Source of the DNA: Mesotaenium endlicherianum
Lineage: Eukaryota > Streptophyta > Zygnematophyceae > Zygnematales > Mesotaeniaceae
DNA length: 21,998 bases
Direction of reading: 5' to 3'
NCBI GenBank assembly: GCA_009602735.1
Contig: WELA01006610.1
Location: 103,886 to 125,883, forward strand
In this document: positions 10,264 through 20,086 of the stretch, piece by piece
How the letters are laid out: each line of letters begins with the position of its first letter
Numbering within the stretch: the first letter of the stretch is position 1
Position numbers and translations under genes: made by a program
Notes under the pieces: generated by a model
Told to the model about the DNA's origin: nothing
The model's input: the letters and a program-made list of their open reading frames with translations, nothing else
Databases searched by the model: none

Positions 10264-12737
10264 CTACGCTAGCGCACGAGGCCCGATGCTGTGCTTCCAG
10301 ACCTCATGGACCATGGGCACGTTCTGCTTCCTACCGCTGTCGCCGCCGCTGATCGCCATGTGGAGACTGCAGAGCTCCCGCAGGATGGGGTCCTGCTCAT
10401 CCTCCCAAAGGACCTGCTGGTGCCCCCCCTCCCCTGCGTGCATGCAAGCAGGCATTATGGTTGCTCTTTGAGTAGCTGGCAATCTCATACAGAAACGTCC
10501 AAGGCGTAGCGTAGGGATGCGCACGGATCCACGTATAAATAAGAGTATGTGCAGTGCACCCACCCTCGGAAGGGGAGCGTGCAGGGGGCAGCAGCAGCCG
10601 GGGCAGGCACTCCTTGGCGCGCGCGTGGCGGAAGATGTGCTCCTCGCGCGTGCCTGCGCACACGAGCCGGTACACCACCACATGCCGCAACTGGCCCAGC
10701 CGGTACGCGCGCGCGATGGCCTGCCGCTCACCCCGCCGCCCGCCAGCTCACCCGCCAGCCCACAAGCCCGCCGCTCAGCCCCCCAGCGATTGCAAGAGGA
10801 CCCCTTGCTCCTCGCTCCTCGCTCCTTTGGGTGTCAGCACGCTGTTGGCCTGCTGGGCAAGCAGCTGGCAGGGTTCATGCGCTCGGTTTGGCCTGATGCA
10901 AGCCTTTTAGGGTTTCAGGCTCAGGGCTCAGGGGCAGGCGATGACGATCGAAGAGACCTGCTGCCCCTTCATTCATTGAAGGCTCATTGGCAGGAAAACT
11001 TCTAGGTTTGTGAGGTAGGTGCTAGGGATCAAGGGAAGAGCTGGGAACGCATCGCATCGCATTGCATTGCATCGCATCGCATCGCATCGCATCAAGGGAA
11101 GAGCTGGGGCGCAGAGTGCGGTGGTTTGAGCCCGAGGCGCGCCCACCTGCTTCTCGGCGCTGGGGTTCCAGTCGGGGCTGAGGATGATGACGCGCGAGGC
11201 CGCCGTCAGGGAGATGCCCTCGCCGCCCGCTTTTGACACCAGGATGAGGGACGGCGACGGCCCTCCCCCGTTGCCCTTGCCGCTGCCGCTGCCGCTATTG
11301 AACCTCTTGAGATGATCCAGGCGGTCTTCCGCCTCGGTGCTTCCGTCAAAGCGGAGGTAGTCTTCGTTGAGCTTCCACTCCCTGCATGGATGGGCAAGTG
11401 GCAAAATGTACGTGTGTGCGTGAATACATACATAACATACATGCATGTAAACAGACATGTGCACATACATGTATATACACACACACATGTATATATATAT
11501 GTATATATATGTATTTATACGTCTATATACACACATCACACCGTTGATGAGCTCAATCAGCTGCTACGCATGCATAGAGGTCCGAAGATCTACAGCTGGT
11601 GGGTAGTCTACAAGCAAGTCTAGCAGGGTCAGCATCTGCGCACGGAGCATGCTTGCATGAACGGACCTCAATGCAGCAGCAGGCACAAGTATAGAAATAA
11701 GAGCAAGCGCACGTATGCAGGCATATAGTAACATGCGCCCGAATGCGCGCACACACACGCTCACAGGCACAAGGCCAGGTGCACGCGCACGAGGGCGCAT
11801 GCACACACACACAGGCACAGAAAAGCACAGCTACCCAGCGACACAGCCACACATACGTGCACGCACGCCTCACGTACATGTCGGACATGCCCTCCAGCAC
11901 CTCCGTGGCCGCGTCAAGCAACGCAATGAGCTCCTCGTACACCATCACCTTCTCGCCCCGCTCGCGCGCGGCCCGCACGATCGTCTCCACCAGCCGCATC
12001 TTCCCCGGGGTGCGGGCCATTCTGCCGTACTCCCGCGCCAGCGCGCGCCACTCGTCGTCTCCGGACTGCAGGAGGTCCCTGAGAAGAGCGTGCGGAGCCT
12101 TCCTTCGGCCGTCGAGCGTCGCCCAGGAGGCCTTGTTCAGCCGCGTGAGCACCGCCGGGTGAGCGCAGATGCTCTTCATGCATGCCTCGTAGCGTATGAG
12201 CCGCTGGAAGCCCCGCAGGCGCGCGTCTAGCTGCGCCATCACGCGCCGCTGGCGGTCGGTGGGGCGCACAATCAGCGTGTACTCCGTCACGCCTGCAATA
12301 TCTCAGAAAATTGCCCGTTTGTTGCCAGGTGGCACTCAGCGGGCAGCGGGCAGGCCACAAGTCAACAGGGCTGCAAGCGAAGGAGTCAAACAGGGGTCAA
12401 CAGAAGCAACATGCTCACCCATCAGGCGGCTGTGGAGGTCGCCGCTGTGGCAGTGGATGTATTGCCCCACGAGCTCATGTAGCCTTTTTCCCGCCCTTTG
12501 GAGCCCCTCGCTTGCCAGCTGGAGAGATCCTGGTGTCCGAGAATCTCCTTGCGGTGTCTTAGAGAGAGCGTCCAGGTCAGCGTCGAGGGGCCTCGTGACA
12601 TCTGCGTCGAGCGTCTTTCTCGTCTCCACCAGGTGCGGCTGCACTAGGGAGAAGAGGGCCGAGACCTCCGCCATTCTGTTCTGCGGCAGCGACCCCGTCA
12701 TTAAAATCTTGAAGGGAGCGCGGATTTTTCTCAAGGC
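10264..12737 (-). other. Second ATPase lobe and C-terminus of the CLASSY-like protein (exons 6-10)
   Basis: Exon 6 (12737-12419) carries motif III as TGSLPQN. Exon 7 (12292-11878) has the linker to lobe 2, including GKMRLVETIV and EKVMVYEELIALL. Exon 8 (11381-11147) has LRFDGST, SKAGGEGISL and DWNPS. Exon 9 (10720-10564) has the arginine-finger motif QAIARAYRLGQ and VVVYRLVCAGTREE. Exon 10 (10433-10264) ends the protein with GPRALA and TAG. Phases 1, 2, 0 and 1 at the four internal junctions all match. Confidence 0.8.
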
Positions 12738-15255
12738 CTGCAGGCAGAGGCAGCTCGCACGCACGCACGCACACACAGATGCTCCACACATGCTCCGTGA
12801 ACCATTGATGCATTGCCCCTGACCAATGCCTATGCCTGATGCACTAAACGCCAACCACACATGTTACACGTAGGCTACCCACGCGCAGAGGCAATCCGTG
12901 CGGGGCTGCCTGGCTGATGCGCCAATTGCCTCTTCTCATGTAGGCCCTTGTTAGATCGAGTAGTGGGCTGTGCGGTGTGGCTCTCGAGTTGGTTGCGCTC
13001 GTTGCGTTGGTCCCTTCGCAAGGCAACCAGGGACTGACGTTCTAGCGCCCCTGGCCGGCGTGAATTAGTGTTTTCTGTGTGCATGTGTGCGTGCACGCAA
13101 GTAAGCAGCTGAAGACGGGCCCCCACAGCAATAACAATGGAAGGTGGTAGTACATTGCACGCAAACACCCACGCGACTACATTGCGCGTGTGTATGTGCG
13201 TGCGCGCGTGCGCGCGTGCGTCCGTGCGTCTACGCCTTACAAGTGCGTGGAGGCATGCATGCGTGCGCGTGCGTAGCTCACCTTGTGCCTTCGAGATTTC
13301 TCGTCGGCGGCACTGTGGGCCTCGTCGCACACAACCACCGAGGCCGAGGCTGCGATTGCTTGCCAGCAGACCGCGTGGTGGTGCTTCTGCTTCCGCTTCC
13401 CCTTAGACCAGGACACCGCCAGCTCATAGTTCAACAGAAGCACCCCCCCCCCTTGTTCCCAGCGACTGCAGAGCTGCGCCTGCTCCTCAGACGTGTTGGA
13501 CGAATTGCACAGCAGCAGCTGCTTGTGGGGCCGCGCGGCGCTGCCAGATGGCGCACGGGCGACGCGCTTGTCGGCCCACTTCTCGATCTCGCCGCGCCAG
13601 TGAAAGGCCAGGCTCGGGCCCGGCACCAGCACGAGCGCGCGACAGGCGTCAGAGTGGCCACGCGCGCGCGCAAACGTCTCAAAGAAGCGGAGCAGGAAGG
13701 CAATCACCAGCAGGGTCTTGCCGCTCCCAGGGCTGTGGGCCAAAATGCAGCCCCCCCCGCGGGCGTGGCCACCTGCCCCACGGGGGGGGCCAAGCGCCGC
13801 CCTCTGCCCGTGATTCCACAGGAATTGAAATCCCTCTCGCTGGTGAGGATACATTTCATTCAACAGGGGGTCTGCTACGCCATCCTGGAGCGATGGGTAT
13901 GAAGGACCGGCAGGAGGCTCGGGCAGAGGCTCGGGAGGAGGCTTGGGAGGAGGCTCGGGAGGAGGGTTGGGGGCGGCCGCGCCGCCGTTTGCCAGCTGGG
14001 CTAGGTCGGTGATGCCAGGTGGCAGCCCCAACATAGCCCCATGTGAGGGGCGGTCCTTGATTCGAGGCGTCTTTGGAGAAGGGGGCGGGATCTGCGCACG
14101 CGTGACGCAAGCACAAGCACGCACGCGCACACGCACACAAAGGATGAGGTGTCGACACTTATCGCGCACGAGCGCTTGCCCACGTCGGCAGCACGTGTTG
14201 CCTACGCGCATAGCGCGAGGACCTTCCAGAAGAGATGGTGCTCTTGTGCTTGCAAGGGGCTGTTGCGCAAGAGCCTGGCCACATCCTAGTCGCACTCTCA
14301 TACTGAGGTTGGTTTTTTTGTAACACCCCATCTCGGATGTACTCCCTTGACTGTCCTGTCTCCCATAAGAGCCCCTCACGGCACTGAGCTCTGGGAGGTC
14401 TGTGCCGCCGCGTCATGCATGGGCATGTGGGGCCCTGGCAGATACTCAGCATACTTGCCGTCAAATGTGGACGCGAAAACAACCCTCAATGGGCGTGCAT
14501 GCCCAGTGGGCATGCGCCGCAAACTTTTTCAAGAAATAAGAATATATATGTCTCTTTATACATATCCCTTTCCCCCTTCTTAACCTCATTCCAAAGGAAA
14601 AACTAGAGATAGAGGCCCAGGGAAAGCTTCTACCTCCGTCCCCCCCTGATGATCCACCCAGTAAAGCGTACAGATAGACGTTAAAGGAATAAGAAGTCGA
14701 GAGAGGTCTGAGGAGATAGCAGGGGCGCGCACACAAGCGGCTTGCAAGCAAGCATACCTTTTCGGGAATGAGTGCACGGTCCTTCAAAATGACGCCACAC
14801 GCCAGGCAGATCTCGCCCGTCTCGTCAGTGAGGGCGCGGTCTGTGTGGCTGCACCTCCCTCGGTGAGCCGCTTTTGGCCCACCGCCGCCGTCGCCTCCGC
14901 CACGTGTCGGCGCGCCGCGCAGGCAACTGTCACCACGCCCCCCCGCCGCAATGCCGGGTCCGACCCTTCCGCCTGCTCTCCCTTTCTCTCCCCCTCTCAA
15001 CTCGTTGCTTTCCTCCTTGTAGAGCCAAATAGCTTGTTCGAAGTCAACCCAGGCCAGCGACACCAAATTCTTTTCGCCACACGGCTGAGGAGGGGGAGCC
15101 CCCGCTGCCGCCGCCCGTCTGCCATTGCCGAGCGCCACGTCAGCATCTTTCCATTCCAGCTGGGATGCGTGCGTTGGCCGTAGGCCTGGGGCCACGCTTG
15201 GCTCGGCCCTCTTTCCCGGGTAAGGCATTGGCTCCAATTGTGGCTCCAGCTCCAA

Positions 15256-15290
<35 letters not shown>

Positions 15291-18200
15291 ACTCTTCCAT
15301 CTCCGGCTCTTCCGTGAGAACTGGGCGGTTGGCTTCTGCATCTCGGCTCCCCCTTCCCCTGGGACTTTTTTCCGTCTTCCCCTTGTATCCATCCAGCCTG
15401 CCCTCTGCTGGCCCCTCCTCCTGCCCCTCCTGGATTCTCGCCTCCTTCTCTTCTCCTGAGTCCCATGCCTCCTCCGGCTGCTGATCCTCCCCCTCCTCTC
15501 CCCCTTCTTCCACAGCCTTCGCTAGCTCCAACCCCTCCAACACGTCCTCCTCTTCCTCCTCCTCCTCCTGCTGCTGCTGCTTCTTGCTCCTTCGGATGAC
15601 GTCCTCCAGGGGCCTCACCTTCTGAGGGGAGCTGCACCTCCGCGCGCGCGCCACCTGTGCATCTTGCAGAACCTCATGAGCGGCAAGTGCAAGCAACAAC
15701 CCTTTTCCCCCTCCTCCTCGTCCTCCTCCTCCACCTCCTCCATCCTCCAGCGCTGCCTTCCAAGCAGCAGCCCTCGCAGCAGCCGCAGCGGCAGCCGCAG
15801 CTGCAGCCGCACCAGAATCAGCCTCAGCGCCCCTCAGTTTCTTTCCTCTTGCTCCCGCCACCTGTTGGACTGGCGAGGAGTCCCTCTCACGTGACACGTG
15901 GCCCTCTGCAGGCGGCGAGGTGTCGCAGCTAAGACCCCTCCCGTCATTTCCGTTGGGCACAGTGTCAACCCCTCTGCTCCACTTCACGACTGCATTTACT
16001 ATCTCATCCATGTCCACGACCTCCTCGACTTCTTCGTGCAGAGCACTACCACCACCACCAGCAGCAGCAGCAGCAGCAGCAGTTGCTGCTCGCGGAAGGC
16101 AAGATACCCCCAAAATTGCAACCTGCGCAGCCCATGGCACAGGAAAAGTAGGAAGAGAAAGAGGATCCTCTGCTGCCGCTGCTTCAGATAGGGTGTGCGT
16201 CTCCCCCTGGGCCTTGTCAGCTGCCTCTAACGCGAGCAAGGAAGGAAGCGACTGAACGCAATCCCCTCTCGCAGAAGAGGAACCAGAAGCAGTCACGCTA
16301 GGCAAAGGCTCCCACGTGACAGAAGGCCTCTCCCCCTGCGCGCTCTCATTTTCTTCCTTTTCTTCGTCATCGGACCACCAGGCAAAGGGGTCATCTGTCT
16401 GCATCTCCTCCCGGGGGGGCTCCGGGAGGCTCACCACGGATGCTGCTGCTTCAGCCTCCTCCTCCTCCTTCTCTCCCGCTTCCTTCTCCTCCTCGTCCCC
16501 CTCCTTCTCCAAACTCAAGATGTCAACCTCCTCCTCTTCCTCCTCCTCCACTTCCTGCTGCTGCTGCTGCCGGTGCCATAGCTGCTCGGGAGCAGCCCCC
16601 TCTGCCGAAGCAAAGTGCGTCTCTCCCGCTGACACCTGTGCACGTCCCGCCGTCTCTGCAGAGGCACCGATGCTGGCAAGCCCGTCTGTCCCGTTGGTAT
16701 CTTGGAGGAGCCGAACAAGTGAATATTTGGAAAGGGGGGGCAATCCCAGCTCGTCTGCCTTAAGCCAGACACCTCCGTCAGAGCCAGAGTTGGCCTCTTT
16801 GGGCGCAGCAGCAGCAGTAGCGGGGACCTTTGGCAGCTCTTCTTCTACCCCGGGGGAGACTTCTGCAATAGGTGGGGAGTCGATCTGCATAGGCGCAGCA
16901 GCAAATGAGCCACTTGGCAGCTCCTTGTCGTCAGGAAAAAGTACTACGCCAGGATAGGCCACAGCCTTGTGGCGAGCGGCAGAGGGGGCCCTCCGGTGCT
17001 GCTCCGCCTCTACAACGGGGGTCGCATCATTGCCATCAGGGAAAAGGTTGTGTTTCCTTGTAGCACTAGGAGGGGGGGCCTTTGGTTCTTTGTCCTCCCC
17101 CTCGTCACCCGGAGAGAATTGCGCGCGTTTTTCTGCAGCAGGTGAGGGGACACCTGGCGCGTCGTCCATTCCCGCATCACGGAGGAATACTCTGGCGCGT
17201 TTTCCTGCTACAGGGAGGCGGACACCTGGCGCTTTGTCTTTCCCTCCGGGGGCCGCCTCGTAGTCTTGTGCACCAAAGAAATCCTCCGTGTCTGTCTCTG
17301 CAGCCGCCACCTTGCAGCCGGCACTTGACGCTTTTGCGGACGGCATGCTCTGACGATGCAAGGGAAATATCCCAAGGTCCATACGCTCCACGTGGTCTTC
17401 TCCCCAATAGGAGTCCTCAAACTTTGAGATTGGGAAGTTTTGGAAGTCACGGAACTGCAAGCTGCCCTCTACTAGCTGCCTGAGCTTGATGTTCCCCCGG
17501 CACCGTTGCGGGATCCCAAAGCTGAGGATCCCTGACACCGTATTGGGCTTCAAGCCGGGCACAAACTTGTAGCGTCCGGGGGGAGTGGAGACGGGCGCTG
17601 CCGCCACTTGGCAGACGGAAAACACACAGCGGCAGGTTGCCCACTTGTGCTCCTTTTGCGTCACGCCCTCGACGCACACCAGCTGAAAGGAAGAAGAGCA
17701 AGGGAGCCAGCGCAAGCACACAGCAAAACAGCAGACGACAGACGGTGCGGCATCAGATCAAGCCCCAAGGGCACGGAGAGACGAGCATGCACTCTGGTTT
17801 CGTTGCAAGCATACACCTGGCAAGCACCAGGCGCAGACTCCAGAGATCAACCCCTACCATGAGTATATTTTTTTCTAGTAAATTTTACTGTAGGCTCTTG
17901 GCCTAGGCAAAGAACTAGACTACAGACAGCAAGCCTTGCTTATGTATTGAATTGCAGTCACGCCCTCCACAACCTGTACAGGGCTTGAGAATTGAGACGA
18001 TGGAAATGTTGTGCAGGGAGTCAGGGAGTGAGTGAGTCAGTGACTGTGTAAGTGGGTCTGCTACATGCAGTCACAGTCAGTCAGTTGCTACAGAGGCGTT
18101 GGCAAGAAGCGGCCGCTACTATGAAACCACCACCCTCTAAAGGGAAAGAGCATCGCGCCCCTGCACGCACACTGACATGCACATATACGCGCGCAGGAGT

Positions 18201-20086
18201 GTTGGGCAACGTCGTACCCGGGCCGCCGCATGGGGGGGCCTGTTCATTAGACAGGCTACTTGTGCTGGACAGCATGAGCCTTGAACATTCTCAGAAAACA
18301 GCCGAGGGACAGCGCCGGAACAAAAGAGCCAAGGCGGTGAGGCGGCAAGCATGCAGCTCCAGAGCTAGGAGCAGAAGAGCCCGGCCTGATGTCATCAGCA
18401 TCATAGTCATCGTCGTCACCATCCCTGCATGCATGTGCTTGCGCGCATACCTGCAGCGTCTTGCCCTTGCCCTTGGCCTCCTTCTCCGGTTTGCCCAGGT
18501 TGCTCTCCTTGTTGCACTGCGCTTCCTGCACGCAAAACCACACACATACACTTGCACACCGGCACGCACACACACACACACACACACTTAGGTTGCGCTC
18601 GCAAGCTAAAGTCACGCTAGAACAGGCCACACGCCAAAACCCAGGACAGCAACAAGCCCACCACACCGCATGCAGTCCAAAGCAGCGCACGCGGCACAGA
18701 CTGCACAAGCACTCGCCTCTGGCGGGTGCATGCACTAAAGGACAGCTGTCTGCTCGTGTGACTGTTTGGTTGCATTGCTTGGCCCCATAGAGCCTGGAAC
18801 ATGAGACCTGCGTGAGCTCTCAACACGACACCTGTGTGGTGGATTCCGCGGCCCCAATAGAAACTGAAGGGCTTGCGCAACTTTGCACATCTTTAATCAA
18901 TGTGGGGACAGGCCATCTGGATGAAGATTGTTTTCCTTCTTTCCAGAGGAAATGAGTTCAAAAGTGAGGGCCCCAAAGAGCGGGAGTCAAGCATAAGCAA
19001 CAATCAAGCAAAAGTGCAAAGCCGACGGGCCGAGAGAAGATTAATCTGCGAGAAAGTATCACATTCCTGCAGTGCAGGATAGAGCCCACTGCGTACCCCA
19101 GCAGTGCGGTAGCGGGCTCTGGAGTTGGCCTCCGGCAGCAGAAGCACGTTTCCCTTATGCCCAAACTTCTGGCAGTCACTGAGAGTGCCTCTCCTGGAGT
19201 GCAGCCGCAGGGACTTCAAGGGCACCGACGTGTCCGTCTCACGGCAGCCCTCGGCCGATGCGGGCGGCAGAAGCCTGACGCTCACAAGCCCGTGAGCGTT
19301 GAGTCTGAGGGGCTCGCACTCGCGCTGCACGCCCGCGCGCTCCATTGCAAAACCTGCACGTGCCACTTGGCACAACCGTGAGAGAGCATCCGTAGCCTTG
19401 CATTCTGGTCAGCGAGTTAGTTGAATGCTTTGGCAACCGACGTGTGTAATCATACTCGTGAAAGAGGCGTGCGGAGCCTAATAAGGCCCTGGTGTAGTGA
19501 TGTGGACATTATTCGTTTGAATCTCTGGTTGTGATATAGTTGCTGAGGTGAAAGCAAACGAGTTAGGCACGAGACAGCACATACACCAATTAGCAAAACA
19601 TGACAGTAGCAGTGGCCACATAAAGAGTTGTCATCCAAACTCTGGATTGGGATAAGCACGATGATCGACAGTCATCATCGACTTTGGCATACACAAGTAA
19701 GCCACTCATATATGCCAGCCGTGGCAAGCGAAGATCAGCACATTTTTCATTCAATATATATTCCTAGCTAAAGTTTCAAAAAACAATGCGCATATATATG
19801 GCCGGATCCGCAGGCTGTTGAAATTTCAGGCAAGCAAGCAACCTGCGAGCAAGCACAAACGACTATATCAGACCTTGAGCATGTGGGAAATGGACAGCTG
19901 GCGGCACTACATACGCGGTCCGCCGTTGCGTTCATTTTGCCACCATGCCCCCACAGGCCGGAAGGTCACGTCGTTCCTGCGCTTCCGTGACGACGTGGCG
20001 GCAGTACGCCTGCGCTTCTTCTTATCGTCTGAAGCTGCAGGAGCCCTGTTGCTGCCACCTGGCAGGTGCAGGCAGTCCAGCTGCAT
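10264..20086 (-). CDS. CLSY: CLASSY/DRD1-family SNF2 chromatin remodeler (CLSY1/2-like)
   Basis: Ten exons on the minus strand: 20086-19915, 19353-19097, 18525-18451, 17682-14758, 14091-13282, 12737-12419, 12292-11878, 11381-11147, 10720-10564, 10433-10264. Together they give 5,535 nt, or 1,844 residues plus TAG. Every intron is GT-AG and every junction keeps frame. In plants the family recruits Pol IV (CLSY) or Pol V (DRD1) in RNA-directed DNA methylation in the nucleus. Visible motifs: MYPHQREGF (1223), Walker A HSPGSGKT (Lys1268), DEAH (1399-1402), TGSLPQN (1427-1433), SKAGGEGISL (1707-1716), WNPS (1729), and QAIARAYRLGQ (1736-1746). PHQREGF, HSPGSGKT and a Cys/His element before the ATPase (C1112, H1114, C1127, C1130) favour CLSY/DRD1 over ATRX or RAD54. 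The N-terminal part (about 1-279) resembles CLSY1/2 rather than DRD1. The protein is longer than Arabidopsis CLSY1 because of a roughly 760-residue disordered insert. The ATPase looks catalytically intact. Confidence 0.85.
11048..11092. repeat. Pentanucleotide (CGCAT) array of nine units
   Basis: Nine tandem units, seven CGCAT and two TGCAT, inside intron 8 of the CLASSY-like gene. The array is bracketed by an 18-base direct repeat, atcaagggaagagctggg, at 11028-11045 and 11091-11108. Confidence 0.9.
13282..14091 (-). CDS. CLSY: Exon 5 of the CLASSY-like gene: first ATPase lobe
   Basis: This 270-codon exon is phase 0 at both ends. It begins with a Pro-rich linker (PPPEPPPKPPPEP) and carries MYPHQREGFQFLW, Walker A PGSGKT, motif Ia (VLVPGPSLAFHW) and motif II (VVVCDEAH). 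It is split from the next exon just after SRRHK, where ALRKIRAPFK continues the usual path to motif III. The Walker A lysine and the DEAH residues are all present. Confidence 0.85.
15070..17349 (-). other. Long acidic, repetitive disordered region of the CLASSY-like protein
   Basis: About residues 280-1039. It holds Glu-rich runs, Gln and Ala homopolymers, an (EP)n stretch coded by GGCTCC repeats near 15249-15291, and a degenerate tandem repeat of about 25 residues (about 316-421). The frame is open throughout on the minus strand, with no stop between 17721 and 14461, so I read it as one exon. Small in-frame introns cannot be excluded. No enzyme motif is visible in it. Confidence 0.7.
16924..17241 (-). 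repeat. Degenerate tandem repeat coding for about 25-residue units
   Basis: In the disordered region of the CLASSY-like protein, three units start KAPGV, DAPGV and KEPKA. Each continues to a basic KRA/RKH core and ends in an acidic FxxDxGxD stretch, with a looser fourth copy. At DNA level the string ggacacctggcgc occurs in two units (near 17150 and 17220), followed by near-identical gcgcgtttt strings, so the repeat is also visible in nucleotides. Confidence 0.65.
17025..19353 (-). other. N-terminal CLSY1/2-like region (exons 2, 3 and the start of exon 4)
   Basis: Exon 2 (19353-19097) encodes LRLNAHGLVSVRLL and SLRLHSRRGTLSDCQKF. Exon 3 (18525-18451) is a 25-residue Lys-rich linker. Exon 4 opens with LVCVEGVTQKEHKWATCRC and later DSYWGEDHVERMDLGIF. 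From memory, the order and spacing match the N-terminal region that CLSY1 and CLSY2 have and DRD1 lacks. This part is known to matter for Pol IV partner binding in CLSY proteins; that it does so here is inference. The rest of exon 4 down to 17025 begins the disordered insert. Confidence 0.6.
19915..20086 (-). CDS. CLSY: Exon 1 of the CLASSY-like gene, with predicted nuclear localisation signals
   Basis: The ATG is at 20086. It is followed by 57 codons and one base, up to a consensus donor (C/GTATGT). The peptide has two basic clusters, KKKRRR (residues 22-27) and RKRR (34-37), typical of nuclear localisation signals, then FRPVGAWWQNERNGGPR. Phase 1 at the donor fits the two-base start (GT) of the acceptor at 19353, giving Arg58-Phe-Ala-Met. 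Without splicing the frame stops three bases into the intron, which is why it is easy to miss. The longer open frames on the opposite strand here are antisense shadows. Confidence 0.65.
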
